Below, in pieces: positions 22,935-32,496 of a stretch of DNA of 64,000 nt. The stretch is from assembly GCF_023195835.1 (NCBI RefSeq), contig NZ_CP096199.1, forward strand, positions 2,046,001-2,110,000, in the 5' to 3' direction. The stretch comes from Vibrio sinaloensis (lineage in GTDB: Bacteria > Pseudomonadota > Gammaproteobacteria > Enterobacterales > Vibrionaceae). Every line of letters starts with the position of its first letter. Position 1 is the stretch's first letter. The notes beneath the pieces were generated by a model, which was not told the DNA's origin, searched no databases, and was given only the letters and a program-made list of their open reading frames with translations. Made by a program: the position numbers and the translations under genes.

Positions 22935-24950
22935 ATGACCTCGATTACCCATGCCCAGTTAGGCTGGAATGAGGCGGGCACTCCCGTTTCCGACCAGTTC
23001 GATGACGTGTACTTCTCTAACGTCAATGGCCTCGAAGAGACCCGCTACGTATTCCTGCAACAAAATCATCTTCCACAAAGGTGGCAAGAATATGACCAGC
23101 GACGCTTTGTTATCGCAGAAACTGGCTTTGGCACCGGTCTTAACTTCCTTGCTGTTTGGCAATGGTTTACACAATTTAGGCAGCAACATCCCGATTCGCC
23201 ACTAAAAGAGCTTCATTTCGTGAGCTTTGAGAAATACCCGCTCAGCAAAAACGACTTGGAAAAAGCGCACCAAGCCTGGCCTGAATTGGCTGAGTTTGCC
23301 GCCAAGCTGCAACAATACTACCCGATTGCCGTGCCTGAGTGTCATCGCATTGTCCTTGATGATGGCGCCATTACTTTAGATTTATGGTTTGGTGATATCA
23401 AACAGTGTCTGCCTCAAGTCCCAGTTCCAGATCAAGGCCTAGTCGATGCCTGGTTCTTAGATGGCTTTGCGCCCAGCAAAAACCCAGATATGTGGAGCCA
23501 AACGCTTTTCGATGGCATGGCAAAACTGGCCAAACAAGACTGCACTTGCGCCACGTTTACCGCCGCTGGGTTTGTTCGTCGTGGCTTGATTGACGCCGGT
23601 TTTGAGATGAACAAAGTTAAAGGTTTTGGTACCAAGCGGGAGATGCTCGCTGGTGCGCTCAACCACAAGCAGCCCTATACCAATATCAAACCTTGGTTTC
23701 ATCGTTACTCGAGTGCATCAGCCAATTCCGTGGCCATTATTGGCGGCGGGATTGCCAGTGCCACATTAGCAAAAGCCCTCACACGTCGTGGTAAGCAGGT
23801 CACACTCTACTGCCAAGACGCAAAACCCGCTCAAGGGGCGTCTGGCAACAGGCAAGGGGCCGTGTATCCGCTATTGAATGGCGATCACAGCGGCGTGTCG
23901 CGCGTGTTTGCGCCCGCTTTTTTGTTTGCCCGTCAATTTGTAGAGCAAAGCGCGCAAGAGTGTAACTTTGACCATCAATGGTGCGGCGTTACCCAACTAA
24001 TGTGGGATGAAAAATCGCAGCAGAAACTCGATAAAGTGCTCGAGGGCAACTTCGACCCACTGCTCATCGAGCGTTTAACTCAGGATCAAACCAGCAAGAC
24101 TATCGGGCTGCCTATCGATTTGGAAAGTGTTCACTACCCACTTGGGGGCTGGCTGTGCCCGGCACAATTGACTCAGGGAATCATCGACAGCCTCACCAAT
24201 AGCGGTCAATTACGCGTTCACTACCAGTGCAAGATCAACCAACTAACTTGGGATGAGTCACAGCAATGTTGGACTCTAATTAGCGATAGTGAGCAATTTG
24301 TCCACGATAGCGTGATTGTCGCCAATGGCCATCAGTTTGCCGAGATCGCTCAGTGTGCTGATATTCCTCTTGGTCAGGTAAAAGGCCAAGTCAGTCACGT
24401 TCCGACCACCAGCGAGCTGAGTCAACTCAAAACCGTACTTTGTTATGATGGTTATATGACGCCAGTCAACCCAAACAACGGTCATCATTGTATTGGTGCT
24501 AGCTACGACAGAAGCCATATCGATACCGAGTTTGATCCTGATGCTCAACAGGAGAATGCTGAGCGCCTCACCCGCTGTATTGCCAATCAAACTTGGCCAC
24601 AACAGGTCGATACCTCAGATAATCAATCACGTCAGGGCGTGCGCTGCGTCAGTCGCGATCACTTACCCTTCGTCGGCGATGTTGGGCACCTAGCCAAGAT
24701 TAAACAGCAGTATCAAGACTTACCTAACCAAACAGTCGAACAAGCACCGTCTGTCGCTCACTACCCGAACCTTTTCTGCCTGCTGGGCTTAGGGTCAAGA
24801 GGATTAAGTTCGGCCCCACTCGCCGCCGAAGTATTGGCATCGCAGATCTGTGCAGATCCGCTTCCTCTCCCCGTCGATGTGCTAGAGACACTACACCCAA
24901 GCCGAATGTGGGTAAGAAAACTGCGCAAAGGAAAAGCGATAACTGAATAA
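22935..24950 (+). CDS. mnmC: Bifunctional tRNA 5-methylaminomethyl-2-thiouridine biosynthesis protein
   Basis: Finishes the mnm5s2U modification at the wobble base of some tRNAs. The N-terminal methyltransferase (MnmC2) has the SAM motif ETGFGTGLN near 62-70. The C-terminal FAD-dependent oxidoreductase (MnmC1) has [12 protein letters not shown] from about 268. The 671 residues match the fused enzyme of gammaproteobacteria. It is divergent from fabB and convergent with yfcL, the E. coli-like arrangement. Confidence 0.96.
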   Translation: MTSITHAQLGWNEAGTPVSDQFDDVYFSNVNGLEETRYVFLQQNHLPQRWQEYDQRRFVIAETGFGTGLNFLAVWQWFTQFRQQHPDSPLKELHFVSFEKYPLSKNDLEKAHQAWPELAEFAAKLQQYYPIAVPECHRIVLDDGAITLDLWFGDIKQCLPQVPVPDQGLVDAWFLDGFAPSKNPDMWSQTLFDGMAKLAKQDCTCATFTAAGFVRRGLIDAGFEMNKVKGFGTKREMLAGALNHKQPYTNIKPWFHRYSSASANSVAIIGGGIASATLAKALTRRGKQVTLYCQDAKPAQGASGNRQGAVYPLLNGDHSGVSRVFAPAFLFARQFVEQSAQECNFDHQWCGVTQLMWDEKSQQKLDKVLEGNFDPLLIERLTQDQTSKTIGLPIDLESVHYPLGGWLCPAQLTQGIIDSLTNSGQLRVHYQCKINQLTWDESQQCWTLISDSEQFVHDSVIVANGHQFAEIAQCADIPLGQVKGQVSHVPTTSELSQLKTVLCYDGYMTPVNPNNGHHCIGASYDRSHIDTEFDPDAQQENAERLTRCIANQTWPQQVDTSDNQSRQGVRCVSRDHLPFVGDVGHLAKIKQQYQDLPNQTVEQAPSVAHYPNLFCLLGLGSRGLSSAPLAAEVLASQICADPLPLPVDVLETLHPSRMWVRKLRKGKAITE

Positions 24951-24960
24951 ATGGAATGAA

Positions 24961-24984
24961 AAAGGGTTGCCTGTGCAACCCTTT
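24961..24984. terminator. Bidirectional terminator between mnmC and yfcL
   Basis: A perfect 10-bp stem AAAGGGTTGC / GCAACCCTTT with a CTGT loop serves both convergent genes. Confidence 0.86.
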
Positions 24985-25000
24985 ATAACTAAATCGTAAA

Positions 25001-25264
25001 TTAGATTTGATTGACCAGCTCAAGCCAAAGATCGTTGACTATGGTGCGGTCAGCTGGCGTTAACTCGGAGCGAGCGGTATCTAAACTTTGTTGAATCAGC
25101 ACTTTCAGTTGCTCGACATCATTAATGCCCTGTTCCTCACATGTGGCTGCAGAGAGAGAAATATGCCCACGTAGATAGCCACCAGCAAATAATTCGTCAT
25201 CCGATGCCGATTCAATCCGAGCATCAATTAACTCAAGTAGCTTCTCTTCAAATTCAATAATCAT
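25001..25264 (-). CDS. yfcL: YfcL family protein
   Basis: A small acidic soluble protein of 87 residues with no signal peptide or membrane segment (MIIEFEEKLLELIDARIE, then LFAGGYLRGHISLSAA). Its size, sequence pattern and place between mnmC and epmC identify it with the uncharacterised E. coli YfcL. The function is unknown. Confidence 0.85.
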   Translation of the reverse strand: MIIEFEEKLLELIDARIESASDDELFAGGYLRGHISLSAATCEEQGINDVEQLKVLIQQSLDTARSELTPADRTIVNDLWLELVNQI

Positions 25265-25309
25265 GGTGCGTTAACGCCTAGTCAGTTTGCATCTCAAAAA
25301 AGAACGCCA

Positions 25310-25372
25310 AGCTTCTCACATTGAGAATTGCAACGCAAACCCCTGTGATAGCGGGGCTGACACCTATGGCAC
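25310..25372 (+). promoter_or_regulatory. Structured leader of the LruC gene (weak c-di-GMP-I riboswitch resemblance)
   Basis: Two hairpins are visible: TTCTC-ACATT-GAGAA and CCCC-TGTGATAGC-GGGG. The stretch ACGCAAA-CCCC followed by ATAGCGGGG and ACACC recalls the 3' half of the Vibrio GEMM (c-di-GMP-I) aptamer, where ACGCAAAGCC and GGTAGCGGGGTTACC are conserved. The expected first half (GGGCAAACC) is missing, so this may be an ordinary leader. Confidence 0.25.
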
Positions 25373-25422
25373 ACCCTGTGCACTTTCTCATATGTTGATC
25401 ATAAACTAGCGAGGAAGCACCA

Positions 25423-27558
25423 ATGAGAATCACCCCCACCGCTTATCAAGCCGCTATGGTTACCATCGCTTTAACTGGCTCGCCGGCGGTTTTCGCACAA
25501 ATGCCTTTTTCGCAGTGCCCGACACAAGCCTTCTTGATCCAAAACCCAACCGGAACCCCCGTGGCTTATGGTGTGAACATCGATGTCGGCAGCTACATCA
25601 CTTTAGATTCCAATTTAGGCTTAGATAAGCTTAACGGTGTCGGTTACAGCAAGCACGATGACTTTATCTATGGATGGGATTACGGCAGCGCTTCACTCTC
25701 TCGTATTGACGCCACGTTTAGCAAAACCTTGTTGGACATTACCAAGCCAGTTGGCGCCCCCACTGCGATTTATGTTGGTGATGTGTCACTCGATGAAAAC
25801 GCCTGGTATGGCTACCGACCAAACTACGGTTTGTATAAAGTCGACCTCGATAGTTTGGTTATGGAGCTTGCTTCTCCATCCAACCAGTTTGGCAATCCTG
25901 CCATCTACGACCTCGCTTTCCACCCTGACAACAGCTTTGCCTATTCTATCGATGCCAACGGCTACCTATGGCAGATTGATGTATTGGCAGGGACTTCAAC
26001 CCGGCTTAACCAACTGTTGGATAAGAATGTGCTCGGTTATCGCCTGACTTTCGGTGCGGTTTACTTCGACGTTGATGGTAACTTTTACGCCAGCAACAAC
26101 AGCAACGGCTATGTGTTTAAAGTGACAATCGATGGCACAGGTTCAACCGCGGAGTTCTTTGCTTATGGTCCATCCAGCAACTCGAATGATGGCGCTCGCT
26201 GTGCGTTAGCGCCTGTCGAACCCAGTGAGTATACCGACTTTGGCGACGCCCCTGACTCCTATAAAACCACCTTTGCGTCATCGGGAGCTCGGCATGGGAT
26301 GTCTGATCTGAAACTTGGTACTTTGGTCGATGGCGAGACCGACGCTAACCCATATCCCTATAGCGACGACGCCTCTGATGGCAGCAACGACGATGACGGG
26401 ATTCAGTTCCCCGTGCCTATTCAGGTTGGTCAAACAAGCAAAATCATCGCGACCGTCTCAGGGGCCACAGATAGCTCGGTACTCAATGCTTGGATAGACT
26501 TCGATCGTGATGGTGAATTTGAAGCGAGCGAAATTATCATCAGCGACCAGTCGGTAGACAGCAATACTGGCGATATCTTCTTTTCGGTACCCACTTGGGC
26601 GGTGGCAGGCGAAACCTGGGCTCGTTTTCGCCTATCCAATACATCGGGGATAGGCCCCAGTGGTGGTGTACCAGCCGGGGAAGTGGAAGACTACCTGATT
26701 GATGTCACTGAAAGTGGCGTGGTTACAGAGGTTTACCCAAGTGCAGGCGGCTTCACCACCTTTGCCTACGAAGATCAGTACCCTATGGTGGGTGATTACG
26801 ATATGAATGACGTGCTAATGAACGTCAAATTCACCGAATACCAACTCAACAATCAGGTGATACGCGTCAAACTTGAGGGAAAGGTGGCAGCGTTAGGCGG
26901 TGACTATCATTCTGGTTTTGCGATTCGTCTGCCAGGGATCGCTCGTGAGGATATTAAAGCGGACTCTGTCGAGCTGTATGTCAACAATACGCTTCAAACT
27001 GACAGCTTAGAAACGGATACCACAGATGCTGTGTTTATCATCCATGAGGATCTTTGGGATATCACTGAACCTGGCGAAGCCGAAGGCTGCACCATGTTTA
27101 GAACTCAAGAGAGCTGTGGTACCAGTTATCGCCCTACCTGGCATTTGACCTTTGCCCTAGAAAACGCGGTGGATACCGACATTATGCCAAGTTTCCCTTA
27201 TGACCCATTTATCTTTGCTTCACCCGGTCATTATTACGGCGACGTGGGCAATCAACTGAGCGGAGGCTATCCTGGACGTGCCCTTGAAATCCACCTTAAA
27301 AACCAGGCGCCAACCAGTAAGTTTGATGCTAGATACAAAACCTATGGGGTAGATGCCTCGACTGGCGAAACTCATTTCCACAACGCTAATGGTTTGCCAT
27401 GGGCGATTGAGATTCCGACCACTTGGCGGCACCCACTTGAGCAACAAAACATTCTTAATGCCTATTCAAGGTTTGCTGAATTTGCCCAAGATGCCAGCGG
27501 TTTGACAGAACCGACCTGGTATACCGTTCCAAACAGCAACAAGATTTATGTCGACTAG
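25423..27558 (+). CDS. Secreted LruC domain-containing protein with GEVED domain
   Basis: A 711-residue exported protein of unknown role. A signal peptide of about 25 residues (ending AVFA) is followed by a beta-propeller-like N-terminal half (about 30-260), a GEVED domain (about 270-435, from TDFGDAPDSY to GEVEDYLIDV, with the Asp-rich DFDRDGEFEASE), and an LruC domain (about 455-710, from FAYEDQYPMVGDYDMND). Asp-rich loops suggest calcium binding. No sorting signal is seen at the C-terminus. It lies 14 bp before a small lipoprotein gene, the likely partner. The pair interrupts an otherwise E. coli-like mnmC-yfcL-epmC-aroC order. Confidence 0.83.
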   Translation: MRITPTAYQAAMVTIALTGSPAVFAQMPFSQCPTQAFLIQNPTGTPVAYGVNIDVGSYITLDSNLGLDKLNGVGYSKHDDFIYGWDYGSASLSRIDATFSKTLLDITKPVGAPTAIYVGDVSLDENAWYGYRPNYGLYKVDLDSLVMELASPSNQFGNPAIYDLAFHPDNSFAYSIDANGYLWQIDVLAGTSTRLNQLLDKNVLGYRLTFGAVYFDVDGNFYASNNSNGYVFKVTIDGTGSTAEFFAYGPSSNSNDGARCALAPVEPSEYTDFGDAPDSYKTTFASSGARHGMSDLKLGTLVDGETDANPYPYSDDASDGSNDDDGIQFPVPIQVGQTSKIIATVSGATDSSVLNAWIDFDRDGEFEASEIIISDQSVDSNTGDIFFSVPTWAVAGETWARFRLSNTSGIGPSGGVPAGEVEDYLIDVTESGVVTEVYPSAGGFTTFAYEDQYPMVGDYDMNDVLMNVKFTEYQLNNQVIRVKLEGKVAALGGDYHSGFAIRLPGIAREDIKADSVELYVNNTLQTDSLETDTTDAVFIIHEDLWDITEPGEAEGCTMFRTQESCGTSYRPTWHLTFALENAVDTDIMPSFPYDPFIFASPGHYYGDVGNQLSGGYPGRALEIHLKNQAPTSKFDARYKTYGVDASTGETHFHNANGLPWAIEIPTTWRHPLEQQNILNAYSRFAEFAQDASGLTEPTWYTVPNSNKIYVD

Positions 27559-27571
27559 AGGAGATAAAACG

Positions 27572-28060
27572 ATGTGGAAATTACAATCAACCAAGCGACT
27601 TGGGCTGGCCATTATCTTTGTTCTCTCCGGTTGCGGTGGTGGCGGGGGTGGAGAAGGAGACTCTGCAGGTTCATCGGGGTCTGGCGCTACGGGCTCTTCA
27701 ACACCTGCGCCCGCGAGTAGTAAAACGCCGGTTTCTCTCAGCACACTACAGATTGACCCGGCCAATAATCTGACTTCTGTTTACAAAGTGGATGTAGATG
27801 TCAGCTTGCCCCACTTAGCTGCATCGCAGGTTTACATTTCGATTTGTGACAATGCGGGCGGCAACCTAGAGTCAGTGGACTACAACAAGTGTTTGGTGAA
27901 AGCGGCGCTGCAATCTGGCATCGGTCGCTATCAGTTACAAGTGCCCAATCATTGTGACTCACTCATCGCCATCGTGTCGGTGATGGAACCCAATACCCAG
28001 CCGCTTGTGTACACCCTCAATCACAACAACCAAGCCGAAACCCAATGGTTTATCCAGTAA
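27572..28060 (+). CDS. Small lipoprotein downstream of the LruC protein
   Basis: A 162-residue protein with a lipoprotein signal peptide (LAIIFVLSGC; Cys is the lipidation site), a Gly/Ser-rich linker to about residue 45 and a compact C-terminal domain of about 110 residues with four cysteines. I do not recognise the domain. The start was chosen because GAGGAGA lies 8 bp before it; an ATG at 27548 would overlap the previous gene. Probably an envelope partner of the LruC protein. Confidence 0.82.
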   Translation: MWKLQSTKRLGLAIIFVLSGCGGGGGGEGDSAGSSGSGATGSSTPAPASSKTPVSLSTLQIDPANNLTSVYKVDVDVSLPHLAASQVYISICDNAGGNLESVDYNKCLVKAALQSGIGRYQLQVPNHCDSLIAIVSVMEPNTQPLVYTLNHNNQAETQWFIQ

Positions 28061-28070
28061 TCTAGCACTC

Positions 28071-28093
28071 ACAAGCCGCTCTCGGCGGCTTGT
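28071..28093. terminator. Hairpin between the lipoprotein gene and epmC
   Basis: A perfect 9-bp stem ACAAGCCGC / GCGGCTTGT with a 5-nt loop lies between convergent genes. There is no clear T run on either strand, so termination is less certain than at the other sites. Confidence 0.45.
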
Positions 28094-28095
28094 CG

Positions 28096-28626
28096 CTATT
28101 TGACTGCAAACATAGCGTAATCAAGCTCGGCAATCTGATAGTCACTGCGTAGCGCATCCGATAACATCTTCACCCGCAGTGGTAGCCCTTGCTCAAAAAT
28201 CTTGCCCACCTCAGCATGGACTTTATGCATAAATGCCAAGCGATCTGGCTCAAAATCTCCGTTGAGATTGTCGCAACTGACGGTAAATGGAAATCCAGCA
28301 CTCATCGATAAGATCCACTCATAGGCTTGAGGACGTATCTCGACTTTTTCAAATTCCGCTTGCACCGCTTCAGTGCGGCCATCTGGCTCATACCAGTAAC
28401 CAAAATCTTCTAGCAGTCTGCGCTCAGGGCCAGCGACACACCAATGAGCGATTTCGTGCATTGCCGAAGCATAATAGCCGTGAGCAAAAATAATTCGGTG
28501 ATAGCCCACCTCCTTATCCGCCGGAAGATAAATAGGCTCATCGTCTCCGAGTTCCAACTTGGTGTTGTAGTCAGAGTAAAAAGTATGATTAAAGATTCGA
28601 ATTAGATCTCGATAGTCGTGGCTCAT
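28096..28626 (-). CDS. epmC: Elongation factor P hydroxylase
   Basis: Hydroxylates the lysylated lysine of EF-P, the last step of EF-P modification (E. coli YfcM/EpmC). Conserved blocks match closely: GDDEPIYLPAD, FAHGYYASAMHEIAHWC (metal motif HEIAH at 57-61), FGYWYEPDGR and SCDNLNGDFEPDR. The start at MSHDYRDLI gives 176 residues and aligns with the E. coli N-terminus; the longer frame reaching 28758 has no family support. epmA and epmB are not in the window. Confidence 0.92.
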   Translation of the reverse strand: MSHDYRDLIRIFNHTFYSDYNTKLELGDDEPIYLPADKEVGYHRIIFAHGYYASAMHEIAHWCVAGPERRLLEDFGYWYEPDGRTEAVQAEFEKVEIRPQAYEWILSMSAGFPFTVSCDNLNGDFEPDRLAFMHKVHAEVGKIFEQGLPLRVKMLSDALRSDYQIAELDYAMFAVK

Positions 28627-28845
28627 AGCAGTCTTGATAGCGTCAATAATTAGCGCCCGGCATTCTCGCATTTTTGCGCCGTTTTGCAAATCCACACCGT
28701 TAATGGCGACATTAGAAATAGTTATCCAACAAACGTTTTCGTGCTCACAAAATCTCACTCGTCAGCGCCAATGTTTACCACTACACTCAGCGCTTAATTT
28801 TTGGCTCAAGTCAGTCTCTACTCACTGTTTGTATTAGAGGTCATC

Positions 28846-29469
28846 ATGCTGCTCAGTGTTTTGTATGTTATTGGTATTACCGCAGAAGCGATGACAGGTG
28901 CACTTAGCGCCGGTCGACGCAAGATGGATTGGTTTGGCGTGATGTTGGTTGCGAGTGCGACGGCGATTGGCGGTGGTACGGTGCGCGATATTTTACTCGG
29001 TCATTATCCGCTTGGGTGGGTGAAAAACCCAGAATTTCTGGCGATTACCTGCATTGCAGGGGTGTTAACAACAGGACTTGCGAAGTGGGTAATCAAACTT
29101 AAAGGGCTATTTATTCGCCTCGACGCACTCGGCTTAATCGTGTTTAGCATCATAGGGACCAAAGTCGCGATGGCGATGGGACATCACGCACTGATCTGCA
29201 TGGTATCAGCCCTTGTTACTGGCGTATTCGGGGGTTTGCTGCGTGATTTAATCTGTCGTCAAACGCCTCTGGTACTGCATCAAGAGCTGTACGCATCGGT
29301 CGCTTTACTGGCCTCGGGCTTGTACCTAAGCCTACTTGAGTTAGGGGTCAACGATGTTACCGCCACCCTCACTACTTTAGTGGCTGGTTATCTCTTCCGC
29401 ATGGCCGCGGTTCGATTTAAGTGGCGCCTGCCCTCGTTCCATCTAGAGGCAGAAGGCTCAATCCACTAA
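28846..29469 (+). CDS. TRIC-family (UPF0126) cation channel protein
   Basis: A seven-helix membrane protein of 207 residues related to YadS/YicG and to the prokaryotic TRIC channels, which conduct K+ and Na+ as trimers. The two inverted halves each carry the family motif: GGGTVRDILLG and GGLLRDLICR. The start was chosen because AGAGG lies 7 bp upstream; an earlier start at 28801 lacks support. Its physiological role in bacteria is not known. It is divergent from epmC. Confidence 0.9.
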   Translation: MLLSVLYVIGITAEAMTGALSAGRRKMDWFGVMLVASATAIGGGTVRDILLGHYPLGWVKNPEFLAITCIAGVLTTGLAKWVIKLKGLFIRLDALGLIVFSIIGTKVAMAMGHHALICMVSALVTGVFGGLLRDLICRQTPLVLHQELYASVALLASGLYLSLLELGVNDVTATLTTLVAGYLFRMAAVRFKWRLPSFHLEAEGSIH

Positions 29470-29470
29470 C

Positions 29471-29637
29471 TAATACCAAACAGCATAAATATCTGGTCAT
29501 TCTTGCTGGTTAAAATCGCTGATAGCGTCGTTATAGATTTTGTAGGTAGGTCAACTAGCTAGCTGCAATCTATGCCTTGCTCTCAGCGATTTTTCCTGCG
29601 CAATTATCTGATCACCTATTTATCCCGTCTGGTATAA
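29471..29637. repeat. MITE-like palindromic intergenic repeat
   Basis: A 167-bp non-coding element with long imperfect inverted ends: the left end TAATACCAAACAGCATAAAT pairs with TTATACCAGACGGGATAAAT from the other strand, continuing to AAAATCGCTGATAGC and AAAATCGCTGAGAGC. The centre is CTAGCTAGCTG-like. A decayed copy lies at 1412-1551. It has no transposase and could fold as a long hairpin. Confidence 0.75.
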
Positions 29638-29641
29638 CCAA

Positions 29642-29664
29642 AACGGCTTCCCGAGGAAGCCGTT
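29642..29664 (-). terminator. Terminator of aroC
   Basis: A perfect 10-bp stem AACGGCTTCC / GGAAGCCGTT with a 3-nt loop; the minus strand continues GTTTTGG. Confidence 0.82.
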
Positions 29665-29684
29665 ATTCATTGTTCTGTCTGCGC

Positions 29685-30770
29685 TTAGATTTTCGGTGTT
29701 TCTGTAGTCACACCATGGTTTTGTCCACGATGGCGCAGCAGGTGGTCTAGCACAACAATCGCCAGCATTGCTTCAGCAATCGGTACAGCGCGGATGCCAA
29801 CACAAGGGTCGTGACGACCTTTGGTGATCAACTGAGTCGACTCACCTTGCTTAGTAATGGTTTCACCGGGAACCGTAATACTAGACGTTGGCTTAAGCGC
29901 GATATTGGCCACAATGTCTTGACCTGTAGAGATCCCGCCTAAGATGCCCCCAGCATGGTTACTGGCAAAGCCATTCGGCGTGAGTTCATCGCGGTGCTCA
30001 CTGCCTTTTTGACTGACTACATCAAAGCCGTCGCCAATCTCTACCCCTTTAACTGCGTTAATGCTCATTAGTGCATGGGCAATATCGGCGTCTAGTCGGT
30101 CAAACACGGGTTCACCAAGACCAACCGGTACATTGGTCGCGACCACTTGCAGCTTGGCACCAATCGAGTCGCCTTGCTTTTTCAAATCACGAATCAATTG
30201 GTCAAATGCAGCAACTTTGTCGACATCTGGGCAGAAAAATGGGTTATTTTCTATTTCATCCCAATCCACTTTATCGATAGCAACGTCGCCCATTTGTGAT
30301 AGGTAAGCTCGGATCTCAACGCCAAATTCCTGCTTGAGGTATTTCTTGGCGATAGAGCCAGCCGCAACACGCATCGCCGTTTCACGAGCTGACGAACGGC
30401 CACCCCCTCGGTAATCACGCACACCATACTTTTGGTGGTAAGTGTAATCGGCATGACCTGGGCGGAATTTGTCTTTGATTTCTGAATAGTCTTTTGAGCG
30501 CTGGTCTGTATTTTCAATTAACAGACCAATCGAGGTTCCAGTGGTCTTGCCTTCAAATACCCCTGATAAGATCTTCACTTCATCCGGTTCGCGGCGAGCA
30601 GTGGTATAACGAGAAGTCCCCGGACGACGGCGATCTAGGTCGATTTGAATATCGGTTTCAGTGATCTCAAGACCCGGGGGACATCCGTCGACAATACATC
30701 CTAGTGCGATACCATGACTCTCTCCGAATGTTGTCACTCGGAAATGTTGTCCGATACTGTTTCCTGCCAT
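29685..30770 (-). CDS. aroC: Chorismate synthase
   Basis: The last step of the shikimate pathway: makes chorismate from EPSP using reduced FMN. The 361 residues have the three family signatures: [18 protein letters not shown] near the start, [17 protein letters not shown] in the middle and [17 protein letters not shown] near the end. It lies downstream of prmB, but a strong terminator separates them, so aroC has its own promoter. Confidence 0.98.
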   Translation of the reverse strand: MAGNSIGQHFRVTTFGESHGIALGCIVDGCPPGLEITETDIQIDLDRRRPGTSRYTTARREPDEVKILSGVFEGKTTGTSIGLLIENTDQRSKDYSEIKDKFRPGHADYTYHQKYGVRDYRGGGRSSARETAMRVAAGSIAKKYLKQEFGVEIRAYLSQMGDVAIDKVDWDEIENNPFFCPDVDKVAAFDQLIRDLKKQGDSIGAKLQVVATNVPVGLGEPVFDRLDADIAHALMSINAVKGVEIGDGFDVVSQKGSEHRDELTPNGFASNHAGGILGGISTGQDIVANIALKPTSSITVPGETITKQGESTQLITKGRHDPCVGIRAVPIAEAMLAIVVLDHLLRHRGQNHGVTTETPKI

Positions 30771-30904
30771 TACTTCCTCAACACTTTATTCGCTGTGACC
30801 ACGTTTGCTTGTATACACAGCTTTACACTTCAATTCTTGGTAAATTCATAGTCGCCTTATTGCGGTTTGATGTAAACCCCCAAACGCTATTTTGCTCGCA
30901 TAAA

Positions 30905-30939
30905 AAACGCCAAGTGAGACGATCTCTCACTTGGCGTTT
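30905..30939 (-). terminator. Terminator of prmB
   Basis: A perfect 15-bp stem AAACGCCAAGTGAGA / TCTCACTTGGCGTTT with a 5-nt loop; the minus strand continues with more T residues (TTTTTTA). Confidence 0.94.
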
Positions 30940-30961
30940 CGGTTATCTATTTGAGACAGAA

Positions 30962-31894
30962 TTAGTCGATGTAAAGCGCGAACTCATCTTTGTGTTCGAC
31001 CAACTGTTCGCGGGTCAACATAAACACGCCATGCCCCCCATTTTCAAACTCCAACCAAGTAAATGGAATTTGTGGGTACTGCTCCATCATATGCACCATA
31101 GAGTTACCCACTTCACAGATAAGAATACCATTGTCGGTGAGATAATCTGGGGCGTTAGCCAGTATGCGGCGCACTAACTTAAGTCCGTCAGTGCCAGCGG
31201 CCAAACCCAACTCTGGCTCATGGGTAAACTCATCAGGCAAACTGTTCATGTCTTCTTGATCCACATAAGGTGGGTTCGACACAATCAGGTTGTACTTCTC
31301 TTTTGGCAAATCGCGGAATAGATCGGAACGAATAGGGAAAACTTGCTGTTCCATTCCGTGGTCTTGAACGTTCTGCTCCGCCACTTGCAGCGCATCGGTC
31401 GAGATATCAATCGCGTCCACTTCGGCTTCAGGGAAAGCATGCGCACATGCAATAGCGATACAACCGCTGCCGGTACAAAGGTCCATGATTCGGGTTGGCT
31501 GCTCCACTAACCAAGGTTGAAACTCTGCTTGGATAAGTTCACCGATTGGCGAACGAGGCACCAAAACACGCTCGTCGACGAAGAACTCGAGGCCGCAGAA
31601 CCAAGCGCGGTTGGTCAAGTAAGCCACCGGCGTGCGCTCATTAATACGCTTAACCACACGCTCCACAATACGCATACGCTCACTGGTGGTTAGTCGAGAA
31701 TTGAGAACATGAGGAGGCACATCAATCGGCAAGTAGAGAGTCGGTAGGATTAATTGCACTGCTTCATCCCACGCGTTGTCCGTACCATGACCATAAAAGA
31801 GGTTGGCGGCGTTGAAACGGCTCACAGTCCAACGAATCATATCTTGAAGCGAATGAAGTTCTGAAACCGCTTCTTCTACAAAAATCTTATCCAA
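30962..31894 (-). CDS. prmB: Ribosomal protein uL3 N5-glutamine methyltransferase
   Basis: Methylates a glutamine of ribosomal protein L3, needed for efficient 50S assembly. The SAM motif DLCTGSGC is at 138-145 and the substrate-glutamine motif NPPY at 207-210. The 310 residues and the neighbours aroC and smrB identify PrmB rather than PrmC or HemK. It is divergent from smrB with the start codons about 60 bp apart. Confidence 0.96.
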   Translation of the reverse strand: MDKIFVEEAVSELHSLQDMIRWTVSRFNAANLFYGHGTDNAWDEAVQLILPTLYLPIDVPPHVLNSRLTTSERMRIVERVVKRINERTPVAYLTNRAWFCGLEFFVDERVLVPRSPIGELIQAEFQPWLVEQPTRIMDLCTGSGCIAIACAHAFPEAEVDAIDISTDALQVAEQNVQDHGMEQQVFPIRSDLFRDLPKEKYNLIVSNPPYVDQEDMNSLPDEFTHEPELGLAAGTDGLKLVRRILANAPDYLTDNGILICEVGNSMVHMMEQYPQIPFTWLEFENGGHGVFMLTREQLVEHKDEFALYID

Positions 31895-31956
31895 AATTGC
31901 CTCCGAAAAGCGCTACAATACTGCACATTGCATTGTTCGATAGTAATAAAACTCCC

Positions 31957-32487
31957 ATGAGCAAAAAAGACACCGAGATGGATGACGACTTCGCCCTTTT
32001 TAGGGATGCAGTACAAGGCGTAAAAAAGTTGTCACAGGATACCATAGTCCGCCAACCAAAAAGAAACAGTAAGCAAAAAGAAATTCGTCGTGTCGCCCGT
32101 GAAGCCAGCGATACCGAGTTCTACTTCTCTGATGAATTTGTGCCCTTACTCAGCGAAGAAGGGCCGACTCGCTACGCTCGTGATGATGTCTCACAATATG
32201 AAGTCAAGCGACTACGTCGGGGGGTGTATGTGCCTGATGTGTTTCTCGACATGCATGGCATGACTCAGCAGGAGGCCAAACGAGAACTGGGGGCAATGAT
32301 TGCCTACTGCATCAAAAATGAAATCTCTTGTGCCTGTGTACAACACGGCATCGGTAAACACATTCTCAAGCAAAAGACGCCACTATGGCTCGCACAGCAT
32401 CCGGATGTGATGGCGTTTCATCAAGCGCCGCTGGAGTTTGGCGGAGATGGTGCGCTCTTGGTGCTACTGTCCGTTCCAGAAAAGTAA
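31957..32487 (+). CDS. smrB: Ribosome rescue endonuclease SmrB
   Basis: Cleaves mRNA at collided ribosomes so that stalled ribosomes can be rescued. The C-terminal Smr domain starts near residue 95 with DMHGMTQQEAKREL, and HGIGKHIL is the second conserved motif. The start at MSKKDTEMDDDF gives 176 residues and aligns with E. coli SmrB; an ATG at 31897 is possible but extends beyond the family. The ribosome binding site is weak. It converges on flhB with 9 bp between stops. Confidence 0.92.
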   Translation: MSKKDTEMDDDFALFRDAVQGVKKLSQDTIVRQPKRNSKQKEIRRVAREASDTEFYFSDEFVPLLSEEGPTRYARDDVSQYEVKRLRRGVYVPDVFLDMHGMTQQEAKRELGAMIAYCIKNEISCACVQHGIGKHILKQKTPLWLAQHPDVMAFHQAPLEFGGDGALLVLLSVPEK

Positions 32488-32496
32488 TGAAAAGTG

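Noticed and set aside
25437..26047. Alternative frames inside the LruC gene
   Set aside because: They overlap a well-supported gene with signal peptide and domains and have no independent signals.
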